A stretch of 36,048 nt of DNA from Rhizomicrobium sp. (GCA_025451875.1 JANWJQ010000106.1:1-36048); one strand, 5' to 3'. Positions 7,080 through 16,750 are shown, counted from the stretch's first letter. Made by a program: numbers and translations. Notes: a model not told the origin generated them from the sequence alone.

Positions 7080-9193
7080 CCACGCTCGCCCGGACGGCTG
7101 TGCCGGTGATCCGAACGCGTGACCTCACGCGTACGTTTCATGTCGGCGATGTCGACGTGTTCGCCTTGCGCGGCATCGATCTCACGATCGCGCGCGGCGA
7201 GTTCGTGGCGATCATGGGCTCATCGGGCTCAGGCAAATCTACTCTCATGGCGATCCTCGGCTGCCTGGATCGGCCCACCAGTGGCCAATATTTTCTTGAA
7301 GACATCGATGCGGCGGGCCTGTCGGAGACCGCACTCGCCGCCGTCCGCAGCGAGAAACTTGGTTTCGTCTTCCAGAGCTACAACCTTCTGGCGCGAACCA
7401 GCGCCATAGAGAACGTCGAACTGCCGCTTATCTATGCGGCATCGCCAGTATCCGGTGGAGAACGATCGGCCCGCGCACGCGAATCTCTGAAGTTGCTCGG
7501 CCTGGCAGATCGCGAGCGCAACACACCTGGCCAGCTCTCGGGCGGCCAACAGCAGCGCGTCGCGATCGCACGGGCGCTAATCAATTCACCTTCGATCCTG
7601 CTGGCCGACGAGCCGACCGGAAATCTCGATACCCGCACCTCGCACGACATCATGGATACGCTCACGGCGCTCAACCGGGAGCGCGGCCTTACCATTGTGC
7701 TCGTCACGCATGAGGCGGATATCGCCGCTTATGCGGGCCGAATTGTCACGATGAGCGACGGCAAGATCCAGTCGGACAGACGCAATGAGCGGCCCGCGGC
7801 AGTACCAACACTCGTGATCGAGGCAGGCGGCAAGGGCAGCCCGGCAAAGGTCGCGCAAGCCGATGGTGCGGTCAGACTGGCAGGCTCCGCCGCCTTTGGC
7901 CTGATGATCGTCACCGCGGCGTTGCAAGCGATCTTCCGCAACAAGATGCGTTCCGCGCTGACCATGCTTGGGGTCTTCATCGGTGTCGCAGCGCTGATCG
8001 CCATGGTCGATGTGGGCCAGGGCGCCAACGACTCTGTTAAAAAACAGATTGAACGCCTCGGTACGAATTTGATCGTCGTGCTTCCGGGTGCCTCGACTTC
8101 AGGCGGTGCGCGCGGCGGATATGGAAGCGCGTCAACCCTGACTGTGACCGATGCGGCGGCCATCCAGCGCGACGACAAATCCGTCGCTCAAGTGAGCTAT
8201 CTGATCCGCCAGTCCGGACAAATTCTTTACGGAAACCAGAACTGGACAACGAGCATACAAGGCGTAACGCCGAACTATCCCCCCACAACAAATTGGCAGA
8301 TTGCCTATGGCCGCGGCATTTCTGATGCGGATGAAGCCGACGCGGCGCTTGTCGTCCTGATCGGCCAGACGGTCTGGCACCAACTCTTCGGCGAATACAC
8401 CAATCCCATTGGCGCCATGCTGATCGTCAAGAACACGCCGCTGCGCGTCATCGGCGTACTCGGCTCGAAGGGGCAGTCAGGCTTCGGCACCGATCAGGAC
8501 GATCTCATCATGATCCCCTTCACCACGGCCGAGCGCAAAGTGCTTGGCGCCGCGGCCCCAAGCCAGCAAAGTCAAGCCAATGCGCTCTACGGCACGATCG
8601 GCAATCCCTACGGCATCCAGCCGCGTCTAACCGGATACGTCAATCAGATCTATGTCCAGGCAGCGGGTCCCGACCTCGTGCAGCAGGCGGTCGACGAAGT
8701 CACGCACACTCTGGCGCTGCGCCATCGAATCCGCCCAGGAGACAAGAACGACTTCTCTGTACGCAACCTCAGCCAGATCGCAACCGCTGCCGAAAGCAGC
8801 AGCCAGACGATGTCCTATCTACTGGCTGCCGTCGCCTCTATCTCGCTGCTGGTCGGCGGCATCGGTATCATGAACATTCTGCTCGTCTCGGTCACAGAGC
8901 GCACCCGCGAAATCGGATTGCGCATGGCGATCGGCGCAAGGCGCGTGCATGTTCTCCTGCAGTTCCTCACGGAGGCCGTACTGCTCAGCGTCATGGGCGG
9001 TATTGCCGGAATCATCGGCGGCCTCATTGCTTCCAAAGTGATTTCCCTCGTCGCCGGTTGGCCAACGCCCATCGTGTGGTCCGCGATTGCTGGCGGCTTC
9101 CTGTTCTCAGCGTTGGTCGGGATGTTTTTCGGCTATTATCCCGCGCGCAAAGCTGCACGGCTCGATCCCATCGAAGCACTGCGCTATGAATAG
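7076..9193 (+). CDS. MacB-like ABC transporter, fused ATPase and permease
   Basis: 705 residues, starting with GTG inside the GTGA overlap with the macA-like gene. N-terminal ABC ATPase: Walker [10 protein letters not shown] (residues 48-56), Q-loop FVFQSYNLL, signature [15 protein letters not shown], Walker [13 protein letters not shown] and switch-region VTHEADIA. The permease starts with a membrane segment near residue 285 ([20 protein letters not shown]), has a large periplasmic MacB_PCD domain, and ends in three membrane helices ([20 protein letters not shown], then the FtsX-type [14 protein letters not shown] motif). This layout and length match MacB, which drives export of macrolides, lipids or peptides by a mechanotransmission mechanism. 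The substrate is unknown. It converges with the cupin gene, 20 bases away. Confidence 0.9.
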   Translation: MTTLARTAVPVIRTRDLTRTFHVGDVDVFALRGIDLTIARGEFVAIMGSSGSGKSTLMAILGCLDRPTSGQYFLEDIDAAGLSETALAAVRSEKLGFVFQSYNLLARTSAIENVELPLIYAASPVSGGERSARARESLKLLGLADRERNTPGQLSGGQQQRVAIARALINSPSILLADEPTGNLDTRTSHDIMDTLTALNRERGLTIVLVTHEADIAAYAGRIVTMSDGKIQSDRRNERPAAVPTLVIEAGGKGSPAKVAQADGAVRLAGSAAFGLMIVTAALQAIFRNKMRSALTMLGVFIGVAALIAMVDVGQGANDSVKKQIERLGTNLIVVLPGASTSGGARGGYGSASTLTVTDAAAIQRDDKSVAQVSYLIRQSGQILYGNQNWTTSIQGVTPNYPPTTNWQIAYGRGISDADEADAALVVLIGQTVWHQLFGEYTNPIGAMLIVKNTPLRVIGVLGSKGQSGFGTDQDDLIMIPFTTAERKVLGAAAPSQQSQANALYGTIGNPYGIQPRLTGYVNQIYVQAAGPDLVQQAVDEVTHTLALRHRIRPGDKNDFSVRNLSQIATAAESSSQTMSYLLAAVASISLLVGGIGIMNILLVSVTERTREIGLRMAIGARRVHVLLQFLTEAVLLSVMGGIAGIIGGLIASKVISLVAGWPTPIVWSAIAGGFLFSALVGMFFGYYPARKAARLDPIEALRYE

Positions 9194-9212
9194 GTCGTCA
9201 AGCGCCTTGCGG

Positions 9213-9692
9213 TCACCCGTGTTTATCGGGGGCACGTTTTGGCTGCACTGACCAGGCCGCTGGCTCGTCATGCTTGTCGGCCTCGGCAGCCGCCGCCGTC
9301 GGGTGCACCTTGCCGGGTTTATGATGGGCGGGCGCGTAGATCGCATAGACCTGCATTGGCGTCGCGCCGATATTGGTGATGTTGTGCCAGGTCCCCGCCG
9401 GAACGAGGACACACCAACCGTCCGACACCTCCTTTTCAAACGTCAGTCTATCCTTCGCGGGCCCCATCTGTACGCGGCCCCGGCCAGCGTCGAGGCGCAG
9501 GAACTGATCGGTTTCCGGATGCGCTTCAAGGCCGATGTCGCCGCCAGCGGGAATCGACATTAGCGTCACTTGCAGATAGCGCCCGCTCCAGGCGACCGAA
9601 CGGTAATTTGTGTTTTCCTTTGTCGCGCGTTCAATGTCGAAGGCTTGCGGCTGGGGCCCAATGTCTTTGATCCTGTCAACAGTGCTCACCAT
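9213..9692 (-). CDS. Cupin-domain protein
   Basis: 159 residues forming one cupin barrel. Motif 1 is in GLEAHPETDQFLRLDAGRGR and motif 2 in VLVPAGTWHNITNIG, with His, Glu/Asp and His residues that could hold a metal. Similar small cupins are annotated as mannose-6-phosphate-isomerase-like, but the sugar-isomerase catalytic context is not visible, so only the fold is claimed. The C-terminal 30 residues are charged and probably disordered. GAGGAG precedes the ATG at 9692. The gene is monocistronic and convergent with macB. Confidence 0.8.
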   Translation of the reverse strand: MVSTVDRIKDIGPQPQAFDIERATKENTNYRSVAWSGRYLQVTLMSIPAGGDIGLEAHPETDQFLRLDAGRGRVQMGPAKDRLTFEKEVSDGWCVLVPAGTWHNITNIGATPMQVYAIYAPAHHKPGKVHPTAAAAEADKHDEPAAWSVQPKRAPDKHG

Positions 9693-10235
9693 GACTGATC
9701 TCCTCGAGTTTGCGGCGATGTGCTATCTCGCACAGCAATGTGCCAACAAGATTTTAGACCCTGTCCCGTACGAAAACTATATCTGACGGCACTGATGGTG
9801 TAGTCCGCCCGGAACGGGCGGCAGACGAGAACGCCGATCTCTATTTGATATTTTTAGTCTCTTCGGAACCTTCCGCCGAAGAAGGCGTCATACAGAGAAG
9901 GGCACCAATTGAACGTGCGATCCAAGCGAGCGGCGGCGATGGGCTTGAAAGCGCTGCTCGAGAACTTCATGAGCTGTTTGCCACAGCGACGCTAGTTCTG
10001 CATCTTACATATTGGCGTCGTGCTGCTCGCGAGCATGTTGCACGAGGAGAACCTCGTTCAGAGTATGATAACCGGTCGCAAACGTCGGGTCCTTAAAGGG
10101 TGCCGGAATTGCTTTTGTGGCGGGCGAGCCCGCCCAAAGCCGTACAATCCTTCAGGCATGGTTCCGCTAGGACGACCACATTGGACCTGCTAGTAGTCTG
10201 CTGTTCCCCGCAAATCTGGGGCGCCGCCTACAGCA
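9693..10235. other. Intergenic region of about 540 bases, no supported gene
   Basis: It holds the promoter of the cupin gene and the downstream end of the histidine kinase gene. Two strong hairpins are present: CCGCCC-ggaac-GGGCGG at 9805-9821 and GGCGGG-CGAG-CCCGCC at 10119-10134. A TTG-started frame at 9845-10096 and another at 10100-10297 show no family features and low-complexity composition. Confidence 0.5.
10119..10134 (-). terminator. Candidate terminator hairpin downstream of the histidine kinase
   Basis: Perfect 6-bp stem with a 4-base loop, about 100 bases beyond the kinase stop codon. Read on the minus strand it is followed by ACAAAAGC and not by a T-run, so intrinsic termination is only weakly supported. 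It is the strongest hairpin between the kinase and the next gene. Confidence 0.3.
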
Positions 10236-11663
10236 TTACGCAGCTAAAGGCTCGACACCCCCAGATAGGGCCTGAAGGAGGGGTAAGCGTACCCTAACAA
10301 TTGTTCCAGCTCCTTCAGATCCCGAGACAACGATGGTGCCTCCAAGCTGACGAACAAAGATCGCCACGTAGTCGGATCCTCGTTTCTCCGGAATCTTCGT
10401 CGGGTCCGCGTCCTTCATCCCAACACCATTATCGGCGACGGTCAGTTCGATTTGGTCTCCAGCTTTCTCCACACTGAGCACAACACATCCTGTCCCGCCG
10501 GGAAAAGCGTGCTTGATGGCATTGGTCGCCAGTTCGTTGACCAGAAGACCGAACGGCACAGCACGATCAGAATCGATATCCAGCGCTTCGGCCTTGACCT
10601 CGATAGTGATGCCCGAAGTGCTTCCAAGTAAACTCGCAGCCATGGTCTTCGCGATTTCGCGCAAATATGCGTTCACAGCGATGGTCTCGCCTCGGCTGGA
10701 TTGAGATATCAGGTCGTAAAGATCTGCAATCGCTCCGATGCGCGCTTGCATAGCTCTATAGCCCTGAAGGCTCGGCGTTGCCGTCGATCTGACTTCATGG
10801 GCGATCAGGCCAGCAACAATTTGCAAGTTGTTCTTGATTCGATGTGAAATTTCGTTCGTCAGCATCTTAGCATCGCGTTCGCGTTGCTTGCGGTCGGTGA
10901 TATCCTCGAAGACGAGAAGCATCCGATGCGCATGGTTTCCCGGTTGCGATATTTTCCGAGCGTTCAAGTTGAAGACGCGGCGGCCCAGGCCCGGAAAAAT
11001 ATCCTCGATCTCGAAACTCTCAATCGGCTTGTTTTCCGGCAGCACCTTCTCCATCAAATGGCGAAGCGCCGGGACGTTCCATTGATGTTGGCCCAGTTCC
11101 GAAATGCGCCGGCCGCGCGTCTTTGCTGTTGTGCTCCCGAACATCGTCAGGAATGCCTTACTCGCCATCACGATGGTCATATCGCTTTCGAGGACGACGA
11201 GCGGATCGCGAATCGTATCGACGATACTTTGCGTTAGCTTCCAGTTGCGCTTGCTCTCGTCGCGTGCCGCGCGTTCGTCGCTCACATCTTCGATGGCCAG
11301 AAGAATGGAGCCGTCATATCTGCCGGGGCGATGTATCTTGCGGGCGTTGACAAGCATGGTGCGCCGCCCAATAGCGGGAAAATCATGCACGACCTCGAAC
11401 TTTTCCACTGATGCGCGGTCCGGGATTACATCCTCGAGCAGCGTGTGTAGTGCGGAGATATCCCACTGCCGGTTCCCGAGTTCGAAAATACGGCATCCTT
11501 CGGTCTCGCTGCGGTTCGTGCGAAACATCTGATAAAAGACACCATTGGCGGACGCGACGACCAGGTTTCTATCGAGAATGATGAGGGCGCTGGGGACAGT
11601 CTCGACGATATCGCTTGCAACCACATCGAAGGGAGCTTTGTCGTCTAGTGCACTGTCAACCAT
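10236..11663 (-). CDS. Sensor histidine kinase with two PAS domains (HisKA_2 type)
   Basis: 475 residues from ATG 11663; an in-frame TTG at 11678 adds five. Two PAS domains (about 20-125 and 145-255) are clearly duplicates: each carries the signature ELGxxQW(D/N)(I/V)xALxxLxE(D/K)V(I/L)P. The kinase part has the HisKA_2 box NEISHRIKNNLQIVAGLIAH, with the phospho-accepting His at about 274, then an ATPase domain with LLVNELATNAIKHAFP (N box) and VADNGVGM (G1). The usual glycine-rich G2 box (GxGLxLV) is replaced by RGSDYVAIFVRQLGG. No membrane segment is seen, so it is a soluble sensor. It follows the response regulator gene by about 35 bases and is probably co-transcribed with it. Confidence 0.9.
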   Translation of the reverse strand: MVDSALDDKAPFDVVASDIVETVPSALIILDRNLVVASANGVFYQMFRTNRSETEGCRIFELGNRQWDISALHTLLEDVIPDRASVEKFEVVHDFPAIGRRTMLVNARKIHRPGRYDGSILLAIEDVSDERAARDESKRNWKLTQSIVDTIRDPLVVLESDMTIVMASKAFLTMFGSTTAKTRGRRISELGQHQWNVPALRHLMEKVLPENKPIESFEIEDIFPGLGRRVFNLNARKISQPGNHAHRMLLVFEDITDRKQRERDAKMLTNEISHRIKNNLQIVAGLIAHEVRSTATPSLQGYRAMQARIGAIADLYDLISQSSRGETIAVNAYLREIAKTMAASLLGSTSGITIEVKAEALDIDSDRAVPFGLLVNELATNAIKHAFPGGTGCVVLSVEKAGDQIELTVADNGVGMKDADPTKIPEKRGSDYVAIFVRQLGGTIVVSGSEGAGTIVRVRLPLLQALSGGVEPLAA

Positions 11664-11698
11664 GGTGCCTGTTCCCAACAGATTGCACGAACCCGAAA

Positions 11699-12064
11699 TT
11701 ATACGGCAAGCATGCTTTCGATAGCGATTTTAAGCTGGCCGTCTCCATATGGCTTACGAAGGTAGCTCGCGCCGCGGACAAATAACGCTTTCATAGTGTC
11801 GGTGATGGCATTGCCTGTGGTGTAGAGCACGCGCAATTCCGGTCGAAGCTTGACGGCCTCGTGCGCAAGGTCGCATCCACCTTGCACGGCCCTCTTGAGA
11901 TAGATGTCGGTGAACAGTGCATCGATATGTTGATCGGACCGCAGAATAAAAAGTGCTTCTTCTACATCGCTGGCCGAAAATATTTGGTGCCCCCAGTCTC
12001 GTATGACCAGCTCCGCGGTCTCACGGATGAATGCGTCATCTTCGACAATCAGTATCACGGCCAC
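11699..12064 (-). CDS. Single-domain response regulator (CheY-like receiver)
   Basis: 121 residues, receiver domain only. The acidic pair is at 8-10 (VEDD), the phospho-acceptor is Asp53 in LFTDIYL, Thr at about 81 is in LYTTGNA, and Lys at about 103 is in LRKPYG. There is no output domain, so it probably acts by protein contact or as a phosphate relay. It is first in a two-gene unit with the PAS histidine kinase downstream, its likely phosphodonor. Single-domain regulators with HisKA_2/HWE kinases are typical of alphaproteobacterial stress and light or oxygen signalling. Confidence 0.9.
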   Translation of the reverse strand: MAVILIVEDDAFIRETAELVIRDWGHQIFSASDVEEALFILRSDQHIDALFTDIYLKRAVQGGCDLAHEAVKLRPELRVLYTTGNAITDTMKALFVRGASYLRKPYGDGQLKIAIESMLAV

Positions 12065-12430
12065 CGGGACTCATCCTACCGTGACGATCAACAGCGCAGC
12101 TATCGCTGCTCGTTCTGCCAACACAACGGCTGCCAGTCCCCTTTCGGTCACGAGCAGGGTGTATGGAACAACGCCCGAGAATGATTAACGTTCCGGCGTG
12201 TTGAATATTCTTTTCGCACAGGAATGTTCTCGGAAACTATCGCGCCATTCCGGGGACTTATGCAAGTCCTCTAAGCTCAAGCATAGCTGGAGCGCGGATA
12301 TCGATAAGCGGATTGGGATCTTATTGGCGACCGCGCGCGCCCTGCAGCCCGCCGTAGAGTTGTGATGAGCGGTTCGGCGGCTACGATTCCCGCTGAGATT
12401 GACGGCGATGTCCAACGCTGCAGTTTGAAA
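12065..12430. other. Intergenic region upstream of the response regulator
   Basis: About 365 bases containing the promoter of the response regulator and the end of a convergent-side small gene. Open frames here (for example 12185-12415 on the minus strand) show no recognisable domain. No clear operator, repeat or RNA structure was found. Confidence 0.45.
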
Positions 12431-12673
12431 TTATCGGATCGCATCGACGACATTCCAAATCACCCAAGCGGTGAGCGCAAAGATGAGCGGGACATTCGCA
12501 ACAAGGAGCGTCCAGTACTTGATCGGATGTCTGGATCTCAAAATTCTCTCGACCACCCATCCGTCACCGCCAGCCGAAGAAGTCTCGCCTGATCGCCACC
12601 TGCGCAGGTTGATCCATACCAGAAATGGGATGAGCGCAATCAGGGCGACTGTCCAGATCAGGGTTTCGCTCAC
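12431..12673 (-). CDS. Small two-helix membrane protein
   Basis: 80 residues from GTG 12673, preceded by GAGGAG at about 10 bases; a TTG at 12691 is an alternative. Two hydrophobic helices (TLIWTVALIALIPFLVWINL near the start and LLVANVPLIFALTAWVIWNV near the end) flank a polar, basic loop of about 30 residues. It is probably an inner-membrane protein with both ends on the same side. No family was recognised. Good start signals and clean membrane segments are the reasons to accept it. Confidence 0.5.
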   Translation of the reverse strand: MSETLIWTVALIALIPFLVWINLRRWRSGETSSAGGDGWVVERILRSRHPIKYWTLLVANVPLIFALTAWVIWNVVDAIR

Positions 12674-12881
12674 CTCAGTAATTCTCCTCAATTCCTTCTT
12701 TGTACTTTATGCGTTTCGTTAACTTCCGGAGCTTGGAAACGACGGCGGCCGCCGGCCGCAAAGCACTGGCAGCGGACCCTCCCGTTCGCAAGAATGGGCA
12801 CTATTCGTTCGCGGGTACGTAGAACTACGAATTTCTCTTGAACAGCCTCGAGATTATGCAAAAAAGTTTGGAGTTGTTTCG

Positions 12882-13088
12882 ATGTTTGAGACCACGGCAT
12901 CTGCTTATGAACGAAGAGCCGAGGAATGCATTCGCCTCGCAAGCTTCACCGACGATCAGATTCTGAAGACCGCGCTGTTGTCTTTGCGTCAGTCCTATTT
13001 GGGTGCGGCCAAGGGCATTAAAGAACATGATGTGGCTGCAGGAGCCACTCATTCACAAAAAGGCGGTGAATCTTCGACCACGAAATAG
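12882..13088 (+). CDS. Small hypothetical protein
   Basis: 68 residues. The core AYERRAEECIRLASFTDDQI followed by LKTALLSLRQSYLGAA resembles a widespread family of small helical proteins in rhizobia and relatives (pattern RAEECxRLAxxxxDxxxKxxLLxLAxxW). Their function is unknown. GGAG sits nine bases before the ATG. It stands alone, between a minus-strand membrane protein and a gene-free region. Confidence 0.55.
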   Translation: MFETTASAYERRAEECIRLASFTDDQILKTALLSLRQSYLGAAKGIKEHDVAAGATHSQKGGESSTTK

Positions 13089-13487
13089 ACGTTTCGCGCA
13101 GTCGATCTGAGATTCAATTCTACGACGCAAAGATCGCGAAGGCCGGGCAGATCATCGGCGCCGAGTGACGGCAGGTCGGTTAGCTCTGCAATATCGCCGG
13201 GTTGGCCTCGCCAAAGGCCGGCCGACTGCATGTTCCGACTTTCCGCTGGTCAGGATAGTCGCACCATCGAACGTATCGGCGCGCTGGATGGCGCCGGGAT
13301 CGAACTCATCGGGTATGGGACGCCCAGCAATCGCGGCGGCGCGGCGTTCGTCTCAAGAAATAAACGACCTCCCGCGGCTTGCCGACAGGGTCCGCTGTGG
13401 CGGCTGCTTGTGCGCCAGCGCGGCTACGGCAATCTCGTCCCCATCCAAATGTCAGGTATAGAATCTTTAAACTTGCGTCCTTAGAAT
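13089..13487. other. Gene-free region before the Ehr operon
   Basis: About 400 bases with no convincing gene on either strand. Several overlapping frames run through it, each without domain features, so it may hold the remains of a decayed gene that I cannot identify. It ends in the AT-rich promoter of the XRE-hyf operon. Confidence 0.4.
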
Positions 13488-13519
13488 TATAATGCACTAT
13501 ATAACATCAATATATAATG
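13488..13519 (+). promoter_or_regulatory. AT-rich promoter with TATAAT and TATAATG direct repeat
   Basis: A perfect TATAAT at 13488-13493 lies 35 bases before the XRE start codon, and TATAATG recurs at 13513-13519, a 25-base spacing. The roughly 50-base stretch is strikingly AT-rich against its GC-rich surroundings. It is the only obvious promoter for the XRE-hyf operon. The repeated element is a candidate operator for the XRE protein itself. Confidence 0.5.
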
Positions 13520-13527
13520 TATTAAAC

Positions 13528-13785
13528 ATGATAACCGCATCGCAATTGCGCGCCGCCAGAGCGCTAGCCGGTGTCGATCAGCGCCAGCTCGCAGAAAGGT
13601 CCGGTCTGTCCGTGCCGACCATCCAACGCATGGAAGCGAGCAACGGCCTTGTCCGCGGCAACGTGGATTCGCTGAACAGGATCATCATCGCTTTGAACGC
13701 TGCCGGCGTGGAATTGATCGATGAAGGTATCGCCAGTCCGACCGGCGGGCGCGGCGTGCGCCTGAAGCCCGCCAGCACAGCTTAG
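13528..13785 (+). CDS. Small XRE-family helix-turn-helix regulator
   Basis: 85 residues from ATG 13528; the frame continues upstream to 13492, but that part is AT-rich promoter sequence. The helix-turn-helix is ITASQLRAARALAGVDQRQL followed by AERSGLSVPTIQRMEAS, and a GVELIDEG segment comes after, as in many short XRE/Cro-type regulators. There is no ligand domain. It ends 11 bases before hyfB and reads in the same direction, so it is probably the first gene of the Ehr operon and may repress it. Confidence 0.82.
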   Translation: MITASQLRAARALAGVDQRQLAERSGLSVPTIQRMEASNGLVRGNVDSLNRIIIALNAAGVELIDEGIASPTGGRGVRLKPASTA

Positions 13786-13796
13786 GAACCATCGCG

Positions 13797-15803
13797 ATGC
13801 CAATCGGCATATTGCTGTGGTGTATGTTCGCGCTTCTCGCTCTTGCGTTGGCGGCAATTTGTATCGCCACACGCCGCTATGCAACGCCCATTCTCTATGC
13901 CGCGAGCGCTCTCATCTGTGGCGTCGCGCTCTTCACCGCATCGGTAAACCTCATTGCGGGATCGCCGGCGACACTGGCATTTCCACTGGGCCTTCCATGG
14001 ATCGGCGCGCACTTCCGGCTGGACGCGCTGTCATCATTTTTTCTGGTGATCGTCAATCTCGGTGCTATGGCCGCCAGCCTCTATGGCATCGGCTATGGCC
14101 AGCACGAATCTGCACCTGCGCGCGTGCTGCCGTTCTTCCCTGCATTTCTCGCAGGCATGAACCTTGTCCTGATGGCGGACGATGCGTTTACGTTCCTCTT
14201 ATCATGGGAGTTCATGTCACTAGCCTCATGGGCCTTGGTAATGGCGCATCATCGCGCTCCCGAAACTATGAGGGCTGGCTATGTCTATATCCTGATGGCA
14301 AGCGCTGGCACATTCGCGCTTCTGCTAGCCTTCGGTCTCCTAGCGGGACCGGATGGCAGCTATGGATTCGCCGCCATCCGTGCCAGCCATCCAACGCCGC
14401 TTCTCGCCGCGCTTGTCCTGCTGCTGGCGCTTGTCGGCGCCGGTTCGAAAGCAGGCCTAGTGCCTCTACACGTCTGGCTACCGTTGGCGCACCCAGCAGC
14501 ACCCAGCCATGTTTCGGCGCTGATGAGCGGCGTGATGACGAAGGTCGCGATCTATGCCTTCATCCGCATCGTCTTCGATCTTTTGGGGCCGCCGCAGTGG
14601 TGGTGGGGCATCGTCGTCCTGATGTTGGGCGGCGCGAGCGCCCTGATGGGGGTGTTGTACGCCCTATTTCAAACCGATCTCAAACGTGTGCTGGCCTACA
14701 GCACGATCGAAAACATTGGCTTTATTTTTGTCGGGCTCGGTCTTGCCCTTGCATTCCGCGCCGACGGGTTCGAGGCGGCCGCGGCGCTCGCGCTGACAGC
14801 CGCTCTTTTTCACGCGTTTAATCATTCTCTACTCAAAAGCTTGTTGTTCTTCGGCTCCGGCGCGGTGCTCACCGCCACGGGCCAGCGCGATATGGACGCG
14901 CTGGGCGGTCTCATCCATCGAATGCCCATCACCGCGTTTGCGGTCCTGGCGGGCTGTTTCGGCATTTCGGCTCTTCCGCCGTTCAATGCATTTGCGTCCG
15001 AATGGCTCACTTTTCAGGCCATCCTTTTGAGCCCGGAGCTGCCGCAATGGGGATTGAAGCTGGTTGTTCCCGCTGTCGGTGCATTGCTGGCGCTTTCCGT
15101 GGCGTTGGCCGCTGCCTGCTTTGTGCGACTTTTCGGGATCACATTTCTCGGCCGCGCACGGACGGCTGCGGTGGCAAGCGCGCACGAAGCCGACAAGTTC
15201 TCTCTCTCAGCAATGCTGGCATTGGCCACATTCTGCCTGCTTGCCGGCATTTTTCCCGGCTTCGTCATCGACGCCATCGGGCCCGTAATACAAGACGTCA
15301 TAGGCGCGCACATGCCGACGCAGGCAAGCGTGCCCTGGCTATCGATCGTGCCGATCGCACAAAGCCGCAGCTCATACAACGGGCTTCTGGTGTTCGTATT
15401 CATCGCTATGTCCGCGGCGATGACCGCCACCGCGATCCATATTCTGGCATCGCGTAAGACGCGCCGTTCGCCAATTTGGGATGGTGGATTTCCCGACGCC
15501 AGTCCCGTTCTGCAATACAGCGCGAACAGCTTTGCGCAGCCGATTCGCCGGGTGTTCGGGGCAATTCTCTTTCGCGCGCGCGAGGAGATCGCGATGCCGC
15601 CACCGGGTGACATGAGTCCGGCCCGGCTGCAGATCCATCTGCAGGACATTATCTGGGACGTGCTGTACGTACCGATTGCCAGCGCTGTCGGATTCGTTGC
15701 CGACCGCCTCAACATTTTTCAGTTTCTGACGATCCGCCGTTATCTGAGCCTGGTGTTCGTTGCTCTGGTCACGCTGCTGCTGGTGCTTGCGATATGGCGC
15801 TGA
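13797..15803 (+). CDS. hyfB: Ehr/hydrogenase-4-type subunit B (antiporter-like membrane protein)
   Basis: 668 residues, close to the length of HyfB/HycC. Many hydrophobic helices carry the proton-conducting antiporter pattern shared with complex I ND5/ND4: LLSWEFMSLASWALVMAHH (the conserved Glu), GSKAGLVPLHVWLPLAHPAA (Lys in the channel helix), LMSGVMTKVAIYAFIRI, and LKRVLAYSTIENIGFIFVGLG. The C-terminal extension after about residue 520, with a long helix-like segment, matches HyfB. It is a membrane ion-translocating subunit. It overlaps hyfC by 10 bases, so translation is coupled. First structural gene after the XRE regulator. Confidence 0.93.
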   Translation: MPIGILLWCMFALLALALAAICIATRRYATPILYAASALICGVALFTASVNLIAGSPATLAFPLGLPWIGAHFRLDALSSFFLVIVNLGAMAASLYGIGYGQHESAPARVLPFFPAFLAGMNLVLMADDAFTFLLSWEFMSLASWALVMAHHRAPETMRAGYVYILMASAGTFALLLAFGLLAGPDGSYGFAAIRASHPTPLLAALVLLLALVGAGSKAGLVPLHVWLPLAHPAAPSHVSALMSGVMTKVAIYAFIRIVFDLLGPPQWWWGIVVLMLGGASALMGVLYALFQTDLKRVLAYSTIENIGFIFVGLGLALAFRADGFEAAAALALTAALFHAFNHSLLKSLLFFGSGAVLTATGQRDMDALGGLIHRMPITAFAVLAGCFGISALPPFNAFASEWLTFQAILLSPELPQWGLKLVVPAVGALLALSVALAAACFVRLFGITFLGRARTAAVASAHEADKFSLSAMLALATFCLLAGIFPGFVIDAIGPVIQDVIGAHMPTQASVPWLSIVPIAQSRSSYNGLLVFVFIAMSAAMTATAIHILASRKTRRSPIWDGGFPDASPVLQYSANSFAQPIRRVFGAILFRAREEIAMPPPGDMSPARLQIHLQDIIWDVLYVPIASAVGFVADRLNIFQFLTIRRYLSLVFVALVTLLLVLAIWR

Positions 15804-16750
15804 TCCGCGATCTCGCCGTGCAGGGCACGCAGATGTTTCTCGTCGTACTGCTGGCGCCGTTCGTCACAGGCCTTATCAGAAAGATGAAAGCGCGGCTGCA
15901 ACGACGACAGGGGCCTCCGGTCCTGCAACCTTATCGTGATCTGCTGCGGTTGATGCGCAAGGACGTGGTGCTGGCCGATAACGCGTCCTGGCTGTTCCGG
16001 GCGGCGCCTTATCTTATCTTTGCCGCGACCTGGGTCGCGGCAGCTCTGGTGCCGACTTTCGGTGCCGGCCTTCTGTTCAGCTGGTCTGCCGATCTCATCG
16101 CCATCGTGGCGCTTCTGGGCAGCACGCGCTTTTTTTTAACCCTGGCCGGTATGGACGTAGGCGCTAGCTTCGGTGGAATCGGTTCCAGCCGTGAGGTGAT
16201 GATTGCGTCGCTCGCGGAGCCAGCCATGATCATGATCATCTTCTCGCTGGCCCTGCTCGCACGCTCGACGCAGCTTTCCACCATCGCCGAATACATGCTG
16301 TCGCCCCAGGTCGGATTGCGGGTGACGCTGGGCCTTGCGTTTGTATCGCTGGTGATGGTGGGCATCGCGGAAAACTCACGTATTCCGGTCGACAACCCCG
16401 CCACACATCTGGAACTCACCATGGTGCATGAGGCGATGGTGTTGGAATACTCCGGTCGCCATCTCGCGGTGATCGAACTCGCCGGATCGCTCAAGCTACT
16501 TCTCTACATATCGCTCATTGCCTGCCTTTTCACACCTTGGGGCCTGGCGCCCGTCGGTGCCGGATGGCAGGCGCACGCAATCGGCGCCACCGCCTATCTG
16601 GCCAAGATCATCATGGCCTGCGCGGCGCTCGCCATCTTCGAGACGACGATCGCAAAGATGCGCGTGTTCCGCGTCCCGACCTTTCTCGGCGCAGCCTTGA
16701 TGTTGGGACTATTGGGCACGCTGCTTCTCTTCGTGTCGCGGGGGCTTTAG
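15794..16750 (+). CDS. hyfC: Ehr/hydrogenase-4-type subunit C (NuoH-like)
   Basis: 318 residues, the usual size. It is the NuoH/HyfC/HycD membrane subunit that connects the soluble arm to the ion-pumping arm. Signatures: KARLQRRQGPPVLQPYRDLL near the N-terminus, SLVMVGIAENSRIPVDNPAT, and HLELTMVHEAMVLEYSGRHL (the conserved acidic loop). About eight membrane helices. It starts within the end of hyfB and stops one base before the ATG of hyfE. Confidence 0.94.
   Translation: MALIRDLAVQGTQMFLVVLLAPFVTGLIRKMKARLQRRQGPPVLQPYRDLLRLMRKDVVLADNASWLFRAAPYLIFAATWVAAALVPTFGAGLLFSWSADLIAIVALLGSTRFFLTLAGMDVGASFGGIGSSREVMIASLAEPAMIMIIFSLALLARSTQLSTIAEYMLSPQVGLRVTLGLAFVSLVMVGIAENSRIPVDNPATHLELTMVHEAMVLEYSGRHLAVIELAGSLKLLLYISLIACLFTPWGLAPVGAGWQAHAIGATAYLAKIIMACAALAIFETTIAKMRVFRVPTFLGAALMLGLLGTLLLFVSRGL

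Noticed and set aside
9664-9678. FNR-like sequence TTGATCCTGTCAA near the cupin start
   Set aside because: The spacer is three bases, not four, and the site is inside the coding region.
9845-10096. Possible small gene with TTG start
   Set aside because: No ribosome site, no family pattern, and composition like non-coding DNA.
12185-12415. 76-codon minus-strand frame upstream of the response regulator
   Set aside because: No domain, poor start context and no sign of conservation that can be judged here.
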